DNA from: Butyrivibrio sp.
GTDB lineage: Bacteria; Bacillota; Clostridia; Lachnospirales; Lachnospiraceae
Direction of reading: 5' to 3'
Length of the DNA stretch: 42,103 nt
Assembly: GCA_017620235.1 (NCBI GenBank)
Contig: JAFZQT010000140.1
Span: 1 to 42,103, forward strand
Part shown: in pieces, positions 25,427 through 34,964 of the stretch
Position numbering within the stretch: the stretch's first letter is position 1
How the letters are laid out: each line of letters opens with the position of its first letter
Position numbers and translations under genes: made by a program
Notes under the pieces: model-generated
The model's input: only the letters and a program-made list of their open reading frames with translations
Told to the model about the DNA's origin: nothing
Databases searched by the model: none

Positions 25427-25480
25427 TGCGTTTTTATGGCGGATTAGTAGAGTAGTAATAAATTTTGAAGGAAGATAGAT

Positions 25481-26443
25481 ATGAAAAAGGAAAATGAAAT
25501 AGTATTGTTTGAAACCGGGGACAAGGAAGTAAAACTAAATGTAAAAATTGATAGTGATACAGTATGGTTGAATAGAAAACAAATGTCTGAGTTGTTTGGC
25601 AGAGATGTAAAGACAATTGGTAAGCACATTAATAATGCTGTTAATGAGGAGTTAAGCGATCAGATGGTGGTCGCAAAATTTGCGACTACCACTCAACACG
25701 GTGCAATAGAGGGGAAAACGCAAACGCATATGACGGAATACTATAACCTGGATGTCGTTATTTCCGTCGGTTATAGGGTGAAATCTAAGAGAGGCATAGA
25801 ATTTAGGCGTTGGGCGAATAAGGTATTGAAGGATTATATCATAAAAGGGTATGCCCTTAACGATAAACGCTTGACGGCATTACAGAAGACAGTGGAAATC
25901 CAGACAAAAATGCTCGCAAATACAATGGATATCGAGCAGGATGATGTGTTAAAAGCGGTGAATTTGTATACTCAGGCACTTCAACTTCTTGATCAGTATG
26001 ATCATCAGGCATTAGTTAAGCCTGAGGGAAAACAGCCGATTTACAGGATAACCTATGATGATTGCAAGAAAATGATTTCTCAGATGGAGGACAGTTTTAA
26101 GTCGGACGTGTTTGGTGTTGAGAAAGAAGCTGGGAAACTTGAAGGAATACTTGCTGCTGTTTATCAGGATGTTTTTGGAGGAGAAGTGTATCCTTCGCTG
26201 GAGGAAAAAGCTGCTAATCTGCTATATTTTATGATAAAAGATCATCCTTTTGCTGATGGGTGTAAGCGTATTGCTGCTTCTTTATTTCTGGAGTTCCTAA
26301 ATAGAAACAATGCTCTTTTTAGAGATGGACAGAAGACTATAAGTGATGGAGCGCTTGTTGCAATTACGCTTATGATAGCAGAGTCTGATCCTAAGGAAAA
26401 AGATATAATGACGATGATGGTTATGAATCTGTTGTCGGTGTGA
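25481..26443 (+). CDS. RhuM-Fic/Doc fusion protein
   Basis: A 320-residue cytoplasmic protein in two parts. Residues ~1-180 are the RhuM ('virulence protein RhuM') domain, with [38 protein letters not shown] and [20 protein letters not shown]; it looks like a DNA-binding or phage-repressor-type module. Residues ~190-320 are a Fic/Doc domain with the motif HPFADGCKR (H255-R263). The usual N of HPFxxGNxR is Cys261 here, while the catalytic His and Phe are kept. Fic/Doc enzymes transfer AMP or phosphate onto target proteins. The gene lies between the SOS box and uvrB with a 14-bp gap to uvrB, so it should be SOS-induced. GAAGGAAG upstream gives the start. Confidence 0.85.
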   Translation: MKKENEIVLFETGDKEVKLNVKIDSDTVWLNRKQMSELFGRDVKTIGKHINNAVNEELSDQMVVAKFATTTQHGAIEGKTQTHMTEYYNLDVVISVGYRVKSKRGIEFRRWANKVLKDYIIKGYALNDKRLTALQKTVEIQTKMLANTMDIEQDDVLKAVNLYTQALQLLDQYDHQALVKPEGKQPIYRITYDDCKKMISQMEDSFKSDVFGVEKEAGKLEGILAAVYQDVFGGEVYPSLEEKAANLLYFMIKDHPFADGCKRIAASLFLEFLNRNNALFRDGQKTISDGALVAITLMIAESDPKEKDIMTMMVMNLLSV

Positions 26444-26457
26444 AGGGGAGTTTATAC

Positions 26458-28449
26458 ATGGATTTTAAACTGCACTCTGAATTTAAGCCTACAGGCGACC
26501 AGCCGCAGGCCATAAAGGAATTAGTAGAGGGTTTCAAAGCGGGTAATCAGTTTGAAACCTTACTTGGCGTTACGGGTTCCGGCAAGACCTTCACGATGGC
26601 CAACGTGATCGCTGCTCTTAATAAGCCTACGCTTATAATTTCTCATAACAAAACTCTCGCGGGACAGCTGTACGGCGAGATGAAGGAGTTTTTTCCCGAA
26701 AACGCAGTTGAGTATTTCGTATCATACTATGATTACTATCAGCCTGAAGCGTATGTCCCTCAGACAGATACATATATTGCAAAAGATTCATCTATAAATG
26801 ATGAGATTGATAAACTGAGACTTTCGGCAACAGCATCGCTTTCAGAGAGAAAGGATGTTATCGTTGTTGCCAGTGTGTCGTGTATATACGGACTCGGAAG
26901 TCCCGATGAATTTAAGGGGATGTCAATTTCGCTTCGTCCGGGGATGCAGAAGGACAGAGATAAGACGATAGAAGAGCTCGTTGCGATACAGTATACGAGA
27001 AACGACCTTGAACTTGGGAGATGTAATTTCAGAGTAAGGGGAGATACTATAGAGGTTTTCCCTGCCAATGCGGATGACTATCTTATAAGGATAGAGTTTT
27101 TTGGAGATGAGATAGACAGGATCACAGAGATTGAGCCTGTAACTGCAAAGGTCAGAAGCGAGCTTACGCACGTTATGATATATCCTGCATCACACTACGT
27201 TGTTCCTCAGGAGAAGATCAACATGGCGTGTGTGGAGATTGAGAAGGAGCTTGAGGAACAGATCAAGTTCTTTAAGGGAGAAGACAGACTTATTGAGGCT
27301 CAGAGAATTTCTGAGCGAACCAATTTTGATATAGAGATGCTCAAAGAGACGGGATTTTGTTCGGGTATTGAGAACTATTCAAGGCACCTCAATTTCATGG
27401 CACCGGGAGAACCGCCGCTTACTCTTTTGGACTTCTTTGACAGAGATTTCCTGATAATAGTGGATGAGTCACATATGACTATTCCTCAGGTCGGCGCTAT
27501 GTATCACGGAGACAGAAGCAGAAAACTGACTCTTGTAGATTATGGCTTCAGACTTCCGTCGGCGCTTGATAACAGACCTCTCAATTTTGAAGAGTTTGAA
27601 TCACATATCGATCAGATGCTGTTCTGTTCTGCAACTCCTGGTAAATATGAGGAAGAACATGAACTTCTCAGGACCGAGCAGGTTATCAGACCTACAGGAC
27701 TCCTTGATCCGGAGATTTCTGTAAGACCGGTTGAAGGACAGATTGATGATCTTATCGGAGAGATTCGAACAGAGATAGATAAGAAGAACAAAGTTCTGGT
27801 AACTACGCTTACCAAGAGAATGGCGGAGGATCTTACCGAGTATCTTGCAGAGTCGGGAATCAGGGTAAAATATCTTCATTCTGATATTGATACTCTTGAG
27901 AGAGCAGAGATAATCAGGGATATGCGTCTCGATGTATTTGATGTTCTTGTCGGAATCAACCTTTTGAGAGAGGGACTTGATATTCCGGAGATCTCGCTTG
28001 TTGCGATAATAGATGCGGATAAAGAGGGATTTCTTCGTTCAGAGACGTCGCTTATTCAGACAATCGGTCGAGCTGCGCGTAATGCAGAAGGACATGTTAT
28101 CATGTACGCCGATAATATGACGGATTCTATGAAGAATGCTATTGATGAGACGGCGAGAAGACGTAAGATACAGGAAAAATATAATGAAGAACACGGAATA
28201 ACTCCGCAGACCATCAAGAAAGCGGTCAGAGAGCTTATTGCCGTGACCAAAGCTATTGCCAAGGAAGAGGTTAAATTTGAAAAAGATCCTGAAGCAATGG
28301 ATAAAGATGAACTTGAGAAGCTTATCGGACGGGTTCAGAAGAAGATGAAGCGTGCGGCTACGGAACTCGATTTTGAAACTGCGGCAACACTTAGAGACCA
28401 GATGATCGAGCTTAAGAAAATATATAATGATCTGACAGAAGGTAAGTGA
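26458..28449 (+). CDS. uvrB: Excinuclease ABC subunit B
   Basis: DNA damage recognition helicase-like subunit of nucleotide excision repair. The start is the ATG 26458, set by GAAGGGGAG (26442-26450); the upstream in-frame GTG at 26440 overlaps the previous stop and is rejected. The 664 residues include Walker [11 protein letters not shown], the beta-hairpin [12 protein letters not shown] used to probe damaged DNA, DESH of motif II, and a C-terminal UVR domain (about 625-660) that binds UvrC. It overlaps the region before uvrA and shares its transcript. Expression would come from the LexA-controlled promoter before rhuM-fic, unless an internal promoter exists. Confidence 0.97.
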   Translation: MDFKLHSEFKPTGDQPQAIKELVEGFKAGNQFETLLGVTGSGKTFTMANVIAALNKPTLIISHNKTLAGQLYGEMKEFFPENAVEYFVSYYDYYQPEAYVPQTDTYIAKDSSINDEIDKLRLSATASLSERKDVIVVASVSCIYGLGSPDEFKGMSISLRPGMQKDRDKTIEELVAIQYTRNDLELGRCNFRVRGDTIEVFPANADDYLIRIEFFGDEIDRITEIEPVTAKVRSELTHVMIYPASHYVVPQEKINMACVEIEKELEEQIKFFKGEDRLIEAQRISERTNFDIEMLKETGFCSGIENYSRHLNFMAPGEPPLTLLDFFDRDFLIIVDESHMTIPQVGAMYHGDRSRKLTLVDYGFRLPSALDNRPLNFEEFESHIDQMLFCSATPGKYEEEHELLRTEQVIRPTGLLDPEISVRPVEGQIDDLIGEIRTEIDKKNKVLVTTLTKRMAEDLTEYLAESGIRVKYLHSDIDTLERAEIIRDMRLDVFDVLVGINLLREGLDIPEISLVAIIDADKEGFLRSETSLIQTIGRAARNAEGHVIMYADNMTDSMKNAIDETARRRKIQEKYNEEHGITPQTIKKAVRELIAVTKAIAKEEVKFEKDPEAMDKDELEKLIGRVQKKMKRAATELDFETAATLRDQMIELKKIYNDLTEGK

Positions 28450-28463
28450 CAGGAGATAAACAG

Positions 28464-31361
28464 ATGCCGGATAACAACAGAATGACTAAAAAGAATACTA
28501 CTGCAAAGAGAATACTGCCCACGGATATCCATGATTATATAAGGGTCCGCGGGGCAGATGAGCATAACCTTAAGCATGTAAGCGTTAAGATACCGAGGGA
28601 GACTTTGACGGTATTTACCGGACTTTCGGGATCGGGTAAGTCTTCGCTTGCTTTTGATACCATTTTTGCTGAAGGACAGAGGCGATATATGGAATCGCTC
28701 TCATCTTATGCAAGAATGTTCCTCGGACAGATGGATAAGCCAAATGTTGAGAGGATTGAAGGACTTTCACCTACGATTTCGATTGATCAGAAATCAACCA
28801 ACAAGAACCCGAGATCGACTGTCGGAACCGTTACGGAGATATACGACCACTTTAGACTATTGTATGCCAGAATAGGAATTCCTCATTGCCCGAACTGCGG
28901 AAGAGAGATCAGAAGACAGACAGTTGATGAGATGTGCGATCAGATCATGGCCCTCGGTGATGGAACCAAGCTTCAGCTTTTGGCGCCTGTTGTAAGGGGC
29001 AAAAAAGGTGAGCATGCCAAGACTCTTGATAGGGCAAAAAGAGCCGGTTATGTAAGAGTCAGAATAGACGGAAGCCAGTATGAACTTTCGGAAGAGATCA
29101 AGCTTGATAAGAACATTAAACATAGCATAGAAGTAATAGTTGACAGAATTGTCATAAGAGATGATAACGAAAATCTCAGAAAGCGTCTTGCTGATTCAAT
29201 AGAGAGTGCATTACAGCTTGCAGAAGGGCTTCTTACTGTTGATGTTGTTGATGGAAAAGAGCTTAATTTCAGCCAGAATTTTGCCTGTCCCGATTGCGGG
29301 ATCAGTATTCCTGAGATTGAGCCGAGGAGCTTTTCGTTCAACAATCCTTTCGGAGCCTGCCCTGACTGCGCGGGATTAGGTTATAAGATGGAGTTTGACG
29401 AAGATCTTATGATCCCCGATAAGACTCTTTCAATAAATGACGGATGTATCGTTGTTATGGGATGGCAGTCTGCAAATAAGGAGGGAAGCTTTAGTAATGC
29501 GACGTTAAAAGCACTTGCAAAAGCCTACAAATTCAGCCTTGATACTCCTTTCTGCGACCTTCCGGAGAAGGTACAGCATATGCTGATTCATGGAGCTGAC
29601 AAGACTGTCAATGTTCATTATAAGGGTTCAAGAGGAGAGGGCGACTATCCTATTCTTTTTGACGGTCTTATCAAGAACGTAGAGCAGAGATACAGAGAGA
29701 CCTTCTCGGAGACAGCAAAGGCTGAGTATCAGGAGTTTATGAGAATCACTCCCTGTCAGCTTTGCGGTGGACAGAGGCTTAAGAAGGAATCATTGGCAGT
29801 TACGATAGATGATAAGAACATATATGAGATTACTTCAATGTCTGTAGATGAATTGCAGAATTATCTGGAGAATCTGAAACTCAGTGAGCATCAGGAGCTT
29901 GTCGGAGCACAGGTTTTGAAGGAGATAAGAGCGAGAGTGGGCTTCCTTGTGGATGTCGGACTTGGTTATCTTTCTCTTTCCAGAGCGACCGGTACGCTTT
30001 CGGGCGGTGAGGCGCAGAGAATACGTCTGGCAACACAGATAGGTTCCGGACTTTGTGGAGTGTGCTATATCCTTGATGAGCCAAGTATCGGACTCCATCA
30101 GAGGGACAACGATAAGCTTCTCAACACACTTAAGAATTTGAGGGATCTTGGAAACACACTTATTGTGGTAGAACACGATGAGGATACGATGCGAGAAGCT
30201 GATTATATCGTGGATGTGGGACCCGGAGCAGGTTCAAGAGGTGGTAAGATTGTCGCTACGGGAACTGCTGAGGATATAATGAAGGTCGAGGAGTCGATAA
30301 CAGGGCAGTATCTTGCAGGCAAGCTCAAGATTGATGTACCGGAAGTCAGAAGAGAGCCTAAGGGATGGCTTAAAGTACTCGGTGCAAGTGAAAATAACTT
30401 GAGGAATATAGATATAGATGTGCCACTTGGCGTACTTACCATAGTTACAGGTGTTTCGGGATCGGGAAAGAGCTCTTTTGTCAATGAGATACTCTATAAG
30501 CATCTTGCAAGAGACTTGAACAGAGCGAGATGTATTCCCGGAAAACACAAGGGAATTGAGGGATTGGAGCAGGTTGATAAAGTGATCGCCATCGACCAGT
30601 CTCCGATTGGAAGAACGCCCAGGTCAAATCCCGCGACATACACAGGTGTATTTGACATGATAAGAGATCTTTTTGCCGGAACACCGGATGCGAAGGCGAG
30701 AGGATACAAGAAAGGCAGATTCTCGTTTAACGTTAAGGGGGGAAGATGCGAAGCCTGCGGCGGAGACGGAATTATCAAGATAGAGATGCATTTCCTTCCT
30801 GATGTGTACGTTCCCTGTGAAGTATGCGGAGGAAAGAGATACAATCACGAGACTCTTGAGGTCAGGTATAAAGGGAAAAATATCTATGATGTCCTTGATA
30901 TGACGGTTGAAGAGGCGCTTACTTTCTTTGAAAATGTTAAGACAATAAAAAGGAAGATACAGACACTTTATGATGTAGGACTTGGATACGTTAAGCTTGG
31001 TCAGCCGAGCACGGAGCTTTCAGGTGGTGAAGCACAGAGAATAAAGCTTGCGACAGAGCTCAGTAAGGTTGGAACAGGAAAGACGGTTTATATTCTTGAT
31101 GAGCCTACGACAGGTCTTCATTTTGCTGATGTTCAGAAGCTTGTAAAGATCATGCACGAGCTGGTTGAACAGGGTAATACGGTTGTGGTTATCGAACATA
31201 ACCTGGATGTGATAAAGACCGGAGATTATATCATAGATATGGGACCCGAGGGTGGCTCAGGAGGTGGAACGGTTGTTGCCTGTGGTACTCCCGAGGAAGT
31301 GGCAAAATGTAAAAAGTCATATACGGGAGCATATATAAAACGAATGTTAAAAAAGCAATGA
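28464..31361 (+). CDS. uvrA: Excinuclease ABC subunit A
   Basis: Damage-sensing ATPase dimer that loads UvrB. The start is ATG 28464, with AGGAGA (28451-28456) 7 bp upstream; a GTG at 28446 would place that site inside the gene. The 965 residues hold two ABC modules: Walker [16 protein letters not shown] and [15 protein letters not shown], and signatures [12 protein letters not shown] and [12 protein letters not shown]. Zinc modules are visible as CPDCG...CPDC and CEACGGDG...CEVCGG. No terminator with a clear T-run is seen after the stop. Confidence 0.97.
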   Translation: MPDNNRMTKKNTTAKRILPTDIHDYIRVRGADEHNLKHVSVKIPRETLTVFTGLSGSGKSSLAFDTIFAEGQRRYMESLSSYARMFLGQMDKPNVERIEGLSPTISIDQKSTNKNPRSTVGTVTEIYDHFRLLYARIGIPHCPNCGREIRRQTVDEMCDQIMALGDGTKLQLLAPVVRGKKGEHAKTLDRAKRAGYVRVRIDGSQYELSEEIKLDKNIKHSIEVIVDRIVIRDDNENLRKRLADSIESALQLAEGLLTVDVVDGKELNFSQNFACPDCGISIPEIEPRSFSFNNPFGACPDCAGLGYKMEFDEDLMIPDKTLSINDGCIVVMGWQSANKEGSFSNATLKALAKAYKFSLDTPFCDLPEKVQHMLIHGADKTVNVHYKGSRGEGDYPILFDGLIKNVEQRYRETFSETAKAEYQEFMRITPCQLCGGQRLKKESLAVTIDDKNIYEITSMSVDELQNYLENLKLSEHQELVGAQVLKEIRARVGFLVDVGLGYLSLSRATGTLSGGEAQRIRLATQIGSGLCGVCYILDEPSIGLHQRDNDKLLNTLKNLRDLGNTLIVVEHDEDTMREADYIVDVGPGAGSRGGKIVATGTAEDIMKVEESITGQYLAGKLKIDVPEVRREPKGWLKVLGASENNLRNIDIDVPLGVLTIVTGVSGSGKSSFVNEILYKHLARDLNRARCIPGKHKGIEGLEQVDKVIAIDQSPIGRTPRSNPATYTGVFDMIRDLFAGTPDAKARGYKKGRFSFNVKGGRCEACGGDGIIKIEMHFLPDVYVPCEVCGGKRYNHETLEVRYKGKNIYDVLDMTVEEALTFFENVKTIKRKIQTLYDVGLGYVKLGQPSTELSGGEAQRIKLATELSKVGTGKTVYILDEPTTGLHFADVQKLVKIMHELVEQGNTVVVIEHNLDVIKTGDYIIDMGPEGGSGGGTVVACGTPEEVAKCKKSYTGAYIKRMLKKQ

Positions 31362-31462
31362 TTAATTTTAAGTGATATCTCTGAAAGTGTGCGCAATTTA
31401 GGCATTTGCGAAACTCTATTTTGACCACGTGGCTAAAATACGTAAGATTTTAACAGGATACT

Positions 31463-31489
31463 TAAGTTTTAATAGGAATTGTCCGATAT
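31463..31489 (+). promoter_or_regulatory. Sigma-28 (SigD/FliA)-like promoter upstream of mreB-flgF
   Basis: TAAG (31463-31466), a 15-base spacer and TCCGATAT (31482-31489). This agrees with TAAA-N15-GCCGATAT at 10 of 12 positions with the ideal spacing; the bases read TAAGTTTT at the -35 end. Other weak boxes in the same gap are TTGACC-N16-TAAGAT (31421-31448) and TATAAT at 31529-31534, so several promoters may serve mreB. Confidence 0.65.
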
Positions 31490-31621
31490 TAATAGAGGTA
31501 GCCCCTTTTAAATCTTTATAAGATGGTTTATAATGGCAATGTATTATTAACATTTTATTATCCGCACTTATGCGCTAAAATAAATGAATGACACACGGTT
31601 TTGAAAGGGGTATCTATAATT

Positions 31622-32614
31622 ATGCAGTATGCAGACATCGGAATTGATTTAGGAACGGCATCTGTTCTCGTTTATATTAGAGGCAAGGGAGTAGTTCTTA
31701 AGGAACCTTCTGTAGTAGCTTATGACAGAGATACAGAGGAAATCAAGGCAATCGGTGAGGATGCGAGACTTATGCTTGGTCGTACACCTGGTAATATTGT
31801 TGCCGTAAGACCTCTGAGACAGGGAGTTATCTCTAACTACAAAATTACTGAGCAGATGATGAGATACTTCATTAAGAAAGCTATCGGAAGAAAAATTCAT
31901 AGAAAACCTTTTATCGCTGTATGTGTTCCCAGTGGAGCAACGGAAGTTGAGAAAAAAGCCGTAGAAGATGCTACAAGACTTTGCGGTGCAAGAGATGTTA
32001 AAACTATCGAGGAGCCCATTGCAGCAGCGATCGGAGCAGGAATTGATATTACAAAACCTTGCGGAAACATGATCGTTGATATAGGTGGCGGTACATCTGA
32101 TATTGCAGTTATTTCTCTTGGCGGAACGGTTGTAAGTACATCCGTTAAGGTTGCCGGAGATGATTTTGATGAGGCTATTGTTCGTTACATGAGAAAGAAG
32201 CACAATCTTCTTATCGGTGACAGAACTGCCGAAGATATAAAGATTAAGATTGGATCAGCATATCCCAGACCGGAAGATGATTTCCTGGATGTAAGAGGAC
32301 GTAACCTTGTTACAGGTCTTCCCAAGACTGTAAGAGTATCTTCTGAGGAGACAGAAGAGGCTCTCAGAGAACCCACATCCCAGATCATAGAGGCTATTCA
32401 CAGCGTTCTTGAGAATACACCTCCGGAGCTTGCAGCGGATATTGCTGACAGAGGAATAGTTCTTACAGGTGGCGGAGCACTTCTTCGCGGACTTGAAGAT
32501 CTTATCTATTCCAAGACCGGAATCAATACAATGACAGCAGAGGATCCTATGACGGCGGTTGCCATCGGAACCGGTCGTTATGTAGAGTTTATTGTAGGTT
32601 ATCGTCAGGATTGA
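31622..32614 (+). CDS. mreB: Rod shape-determining protein MreB/Mbl
   Basis: Actin-like ATPase that forms membrane filaments guiding wall synthesis, 330 residues. The start is ATG 31622 (MQYADIGIDLGTAS); the frame is open to a TTG at 31601, but that would include the AAAGGGG ribosome binding site. The spacing of 13 bp is a little long. Nucleotide-binding motifs are DIGIDLGTAS, IVDIGGGTSDIAVI and VLTGGGALLRGL. Like Bacillus mbl it is followed by flagellar rod genes (mbl-flhO-flhP), so Mbl may be the closer relative. A sigma-28-like promoter upstream suggests co-expression with motility genes. Confidence 0.93.
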   Translation: MQYADIGIDLGTASVLVYIRGKGVVLKEPSVVAYDRDTEEIKAIGEDARLMLGRTPGNIVAVRPLRQGVISNYKITEQMMRYFIKKAIGRKIHRKPFIAVCVPSGATEVEKKAVEDATRLCGARDVKTIEEPIAAAIGAGIDITKPCGNMIVDIGGGTSDIAVISLGGTVVSTSVKVAGDDFDEAIVRYMRKKHNLLIGDRTAEDIKIKIGSAYPRPEDDFLDVRGRNLVTGLPKTVRVSSEETEEALREPTSQIIEAIHSVLENTPPELAADIADRGIVLTGGGALLRGLEDLIYSKTGINTMTAEDPMTAVAIGTGRYVEFIVGYRQD

Positions 32615-32682
32615 TAACCTTCGATAATATATATCATGGATTGAACTATAAAGAATAACCAGGACGGTATGAGGGAAAGAGA

Positions 32683-33510
32683 ATGGTAAAAGGTCTTTAT
32701 ACTGCTTACACAGGAATGATCAACGAGCAGCACAGAATGGATGTGCTGACCAATAATCTTGCCAATGCCAACACAAACGGTTTTAAGAAGGAAGGCACAA
32801 CATCACAGTCTTTCAGTGATCAGCTTGCGCTTAAAATTAAAGATTATACTGATGCCCCGTTCACTGCGCGTGGACTGGGCATTATTAATCCCGGCGTAAA
32901 GATCGGCGAAGGATATGTGGATTGGTCCGAAGGTCCTATGAAAGAGACCGGAGAAAAGTTTGATATGGCTATTGGCGGCTATGGTTTCTTTGGAATTGAA
33001 TATACCAACAAAGCTGTGAACATCGAGAGAGATGTTCCTAATCAGACAAATATAATGTATACCAGAGACGGTAACTTTACATTAACTCCTGAAGGAGTGC
33101 TTGTTACACAGGATGGAGACTTTGTTCTTTCACAGGATGGAGGACACATTGAACTTGATCCGTCACTTCCTGTTGAAGTTAGCATGAACGGTAACATTGT
33201 GCAGGATGGTGAGGTTGTTGCTCAGGTCGGAATATTTGATTTCGAGAAGACAACATATCCTGACGGACGCATTTCATATGATAACCTTGAGCACTATGGT
33301 GAAAATATGTATATTCCCGTCAATGGAACCAATGCTATAGAGGGAACAGGACGTGTTTATTCCGGATTCCTGGAGCAGTCAAATGTTTCTGTAGTTGATG
33401 AGATGGTAAATATGATCGCAGTTCAGAGAAACTACGATACAAACCAGAGAATGATCACAACAATTGACGGCACACTTGATATTGCCGCAAATCAGCTTGG
33501 AAGACTCTGA
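32683..33510 (+). CDS. flgF: Flagellar basal-body rod protein, FlgF/FlhO type
   Basis: Structural protein of the flagellar rod, secreted by the flagellar export gate without a signal peptide; 275 residues. The N-terminus GLYTAYTGMINEQHRMDVLT and following NNLANANTNGFKK are the flagellar rod signature, and the C-terminus (SNVSVVDEMVNMIAVQRNYD) is the conserved rod/hook coil. The middle carries the FlgF/G-type insertion. ATG 32683 has GAGGGAAAG upstream. It follows mreB by 68 bp. It could equally be named flgG or flhO, since the two paralogues are hard to tell apart by eye. Confidence 0.9.
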   Translation: MVKGLYTAYTGMINEQHRMDVLTNNLANANTNGFKKEGTTSQSFSDQLALKIKDYTDAPFTARGLGIINPGVKIGEGYVDWSEGPMKETGEKFDMAIGGYGFFGIEYTNKAVNIERDVPNQTNIMYTRDGNFTLTPEGVLVTQDGDFVLSQDGGHIELDPSLPVEVSMNGNIVQDGEVVAQVGIFDFEKTTYPDGRISYDNLEHYGENMYIPVNGTNAIEGTGRVYSGFLEQSNVSVVDEMVNMIAVQRNYDTNQRMITTIDGTLDIAANQLGRL

Positions 33511-33550
33511 TAGAAATATTTGATCGTTTAAAAAATTTATACTTTTTTTA

Positions 33551-33578
33551 TAAAGTATTACGACCATTGTGTCGATAC
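33551..33578 (+). promoter_or_regulatory. Sigma-28-like promoter before flgG
   Basis: TAAA (33551-33554), a 16-base spacer and GTCGATAC (33571-33578). The left end reads TAAAGTAT, seven of eight to TAAAGTTT. The spacing equals that seen before yjfB. The expected start lies near 33585, only about 20 bp before the ATG, with GGGAGG between. Confidence 0.5.
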
Positions 33579-33603
33579 ATACCAAAGAGAGGGAGGTATG
33601 TCT

Positions 33604-34434
33604 ATGGTTAGAAGCTTATGGTCAGCGGCAACAGGAATGAATGCCCAGCAGACAAACGTAGATACTATATCGAATAACCTTGCAAATGTTAATACAGTCG
33701 GATATAAGGCACAGGGAGCACAGTTTAAGTCTCTTTTGTACCAGGAACTTCAGACAGTTACAACTACAGCAAACGGCGAGCCTAAGCCTACCAATTCACA
33801 GGTTGGTCTTGGTACCCGTACATCTACAATAAATCAGTTCTTTAAACAGGGATCTTTGCAGAACAATGACAATCCTGCAGCGCTTGCGATCAGCGGAGAT
33901 GGTTTCTTTGCTTATACTGCGGCTGACGGAGAGACTGTTCAGTACACCAGAAACGGTAATTTCACATGGGCTCTTCAGGAAACAGGTGGAACAACTCTTG
34001 AGCTTACAACAGCAGAGGGAAATCCTGTTCTTGGAATCGATGGAAATCCTATCGTAGTTGACGGTAATGCAATTGCGAGCAGAATTGAGATCGGTTCGGA
34101 CGGTAAAATATATTATCCCGATGCTGATGGCGTTCCTCAGGCACTTGGACCTCAGATCGGTATTTGGCAGTTTCGTAACAGAGAAGGTCTTGAGAGAGTA
34201 GGAGGAGCAGCTTGGCAGGAAACAGCGGCAAGCGGAGAGCCTATTCTTGAAGCTGAAGCAGCAGGAGAAGTTAAGGTAAGCGAGATTATTCAGGGATATC
34301 TTGAGGGATCTAATGTTAATGTAGCAACAGAGATGGTAAATCTTATCGTTGCACAGAGAGCTTACGAGATGAATTCAACTGCGATCCAGACAACAGACGA
34401 GATGATGCAGACTGCAAATGGTCTTAAGAGATAA
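33604..34434 (+). CDS. flgG: Flagellar basal-body rod protein FlgG/FlhP type
   Basis: Distal rod protein, 276 residues from ATG 33604. GGGAGG at 33591-33596 is 7 bp from this ATG and only 1 bp from the ATG at 33598, so the later one is chosen. N-terminal MVRSLWSAATGMNAQQ, followed by a DTISNNLANVNTVGYK-type signature, matches FlgG closely. C-terminal SNVNVATEMVNLIVAQRAYE is the conserved coil. The gene is 16 bp before the rod-binding protein gene and 93 bp after its paralogue. Confidence 0.94.
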   Translation: MVRSLWSAATGMNAQQTNVDTISNNLANVNTVGYKAQGAQFKSLLYQELQTVTTTANGEPKPTNSQVGLGTRTSTINQFFKQGSLQNNDNPAALAISGDGFFAYTAADGETVQYTRNGNFTWALQETGGTTLELTTAEGNPVLGIDGNPIVVDGNAIASRIEIGSDGKIYYPDADGVPQALGPQIGIWQFRNREGLERVGGAAWQETAASGEPILEAEAAGEVKVSEIIQGYLEGSNVNVATEMVNLIVAQRAYEMNSTAIQTTDEMMQTANGLKR

Positions 34435-34450
34435 TTGATGGAGAATAGCC

Positions 34451-34879
34451 ATGGCAGGATTTGATATCAGTGGTATAAATGCGACCGGTATAACTGAATA
34501 TGCAATGCGCGAGAGCAAGAATGCTGCTACAGAGGCTCTTAGAAATAAGCTCGAGCAGACAAATGAGAAATCATCTGACGATGAGCTTTGGGCTGCATGT
34601 AAAGGCTTTGAGTCATATTTTCTTGAGCAGATATTCAAGGAGATGCAGAAGTCTGTAGATGCCCTTAAACCTGAAAAATCTGATAATTCCACGTCTACAT
34701 TGGTGGATTTCTTCAAAGATCAGACACTTCAGGATGTTTGCTCTACATCTGTTGAGAGACAGAGCAATGGATTTGCACAGATGCTCTATGAAAACCTCAA
34801 GAGAAACTACAACATTCCGGAAGCACCTTCTGAGGAAAAAGCAGATGCAGATGCGGGCACAGAAACAAAAGAGCTGTGA
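34451..34879 (+). CDS. FlgJ-like rod-binding protein
   Basis: A 142-residue protein corresponding to the N-terminal rod-binding domain of FlgJ without the muramidase domain, the usual form in Firmicutes. The core is ELWAACKGFESYFLEQIFKE (about residues 45-64), and the tail is acidic and low in complexity (EEKADADAGTETKEL). It would cap or guide rod assembly across the cell wall. It follows flgG by 16 bp and ends with a strong terminator, closing the flagellar unit. Confidence 0.87.
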   Translation: MAGFDISGINATGITEYAMRESKNAATEALRNKLEQTNEKSSDDELWAACKGFESYFLEQIFKEMQKSVDALKPEKSDNSTSTLVDFFKDQTLQDVCSTSVERQSNGFAQMLYENLKRNYNIPEAPSEEKADADAGTETKEL

Positions 34880-34900
34880 TCGCCATATAATTAAGTGTTT

Positions 34901-34945
34901 AAAGGATTCAATTCTTAAGAAATCTTAAGAATCGGATCCTTTTTC
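34901..34945 (+). terminator. Rho-independent terminator of the flagellar unit
   Basis: The outer stem AAAGGAT (34901-34907) / ATCCTTT (34936-34942) and inner perfect stem TTCTTAAG (34912-34919) / CTTAAGAA (34924-34931) end in a T-run to 34945. Confidence 0.85.
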
Positions 34946-34951
34946 TTATGC

Positions 34952-34957
34952 TATACT
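34952..34957 (+). promoter_or_regulatory. -10 box just ahead of recD2 (possible leaderless start)
   Basis: TATACT at 34952-34957 ends 7 bp before the ATG at 34965. A transcript from it would begin at or next to the ATG. No -35 match and no Shine-Dalgarno are seen. Confidence 0.45.
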
Positions 34958-34964
34958 ATTCACT

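Noticed and set aside
31421..31448. TTGACC...TAAGAT box and CCACGTGG palindrome (31425-31432) after uvrA
   Set aside because: The -10 match is weak, and an 8-bp palindrome can occur by chance. It is kept only as a possible extra mreB promoter.
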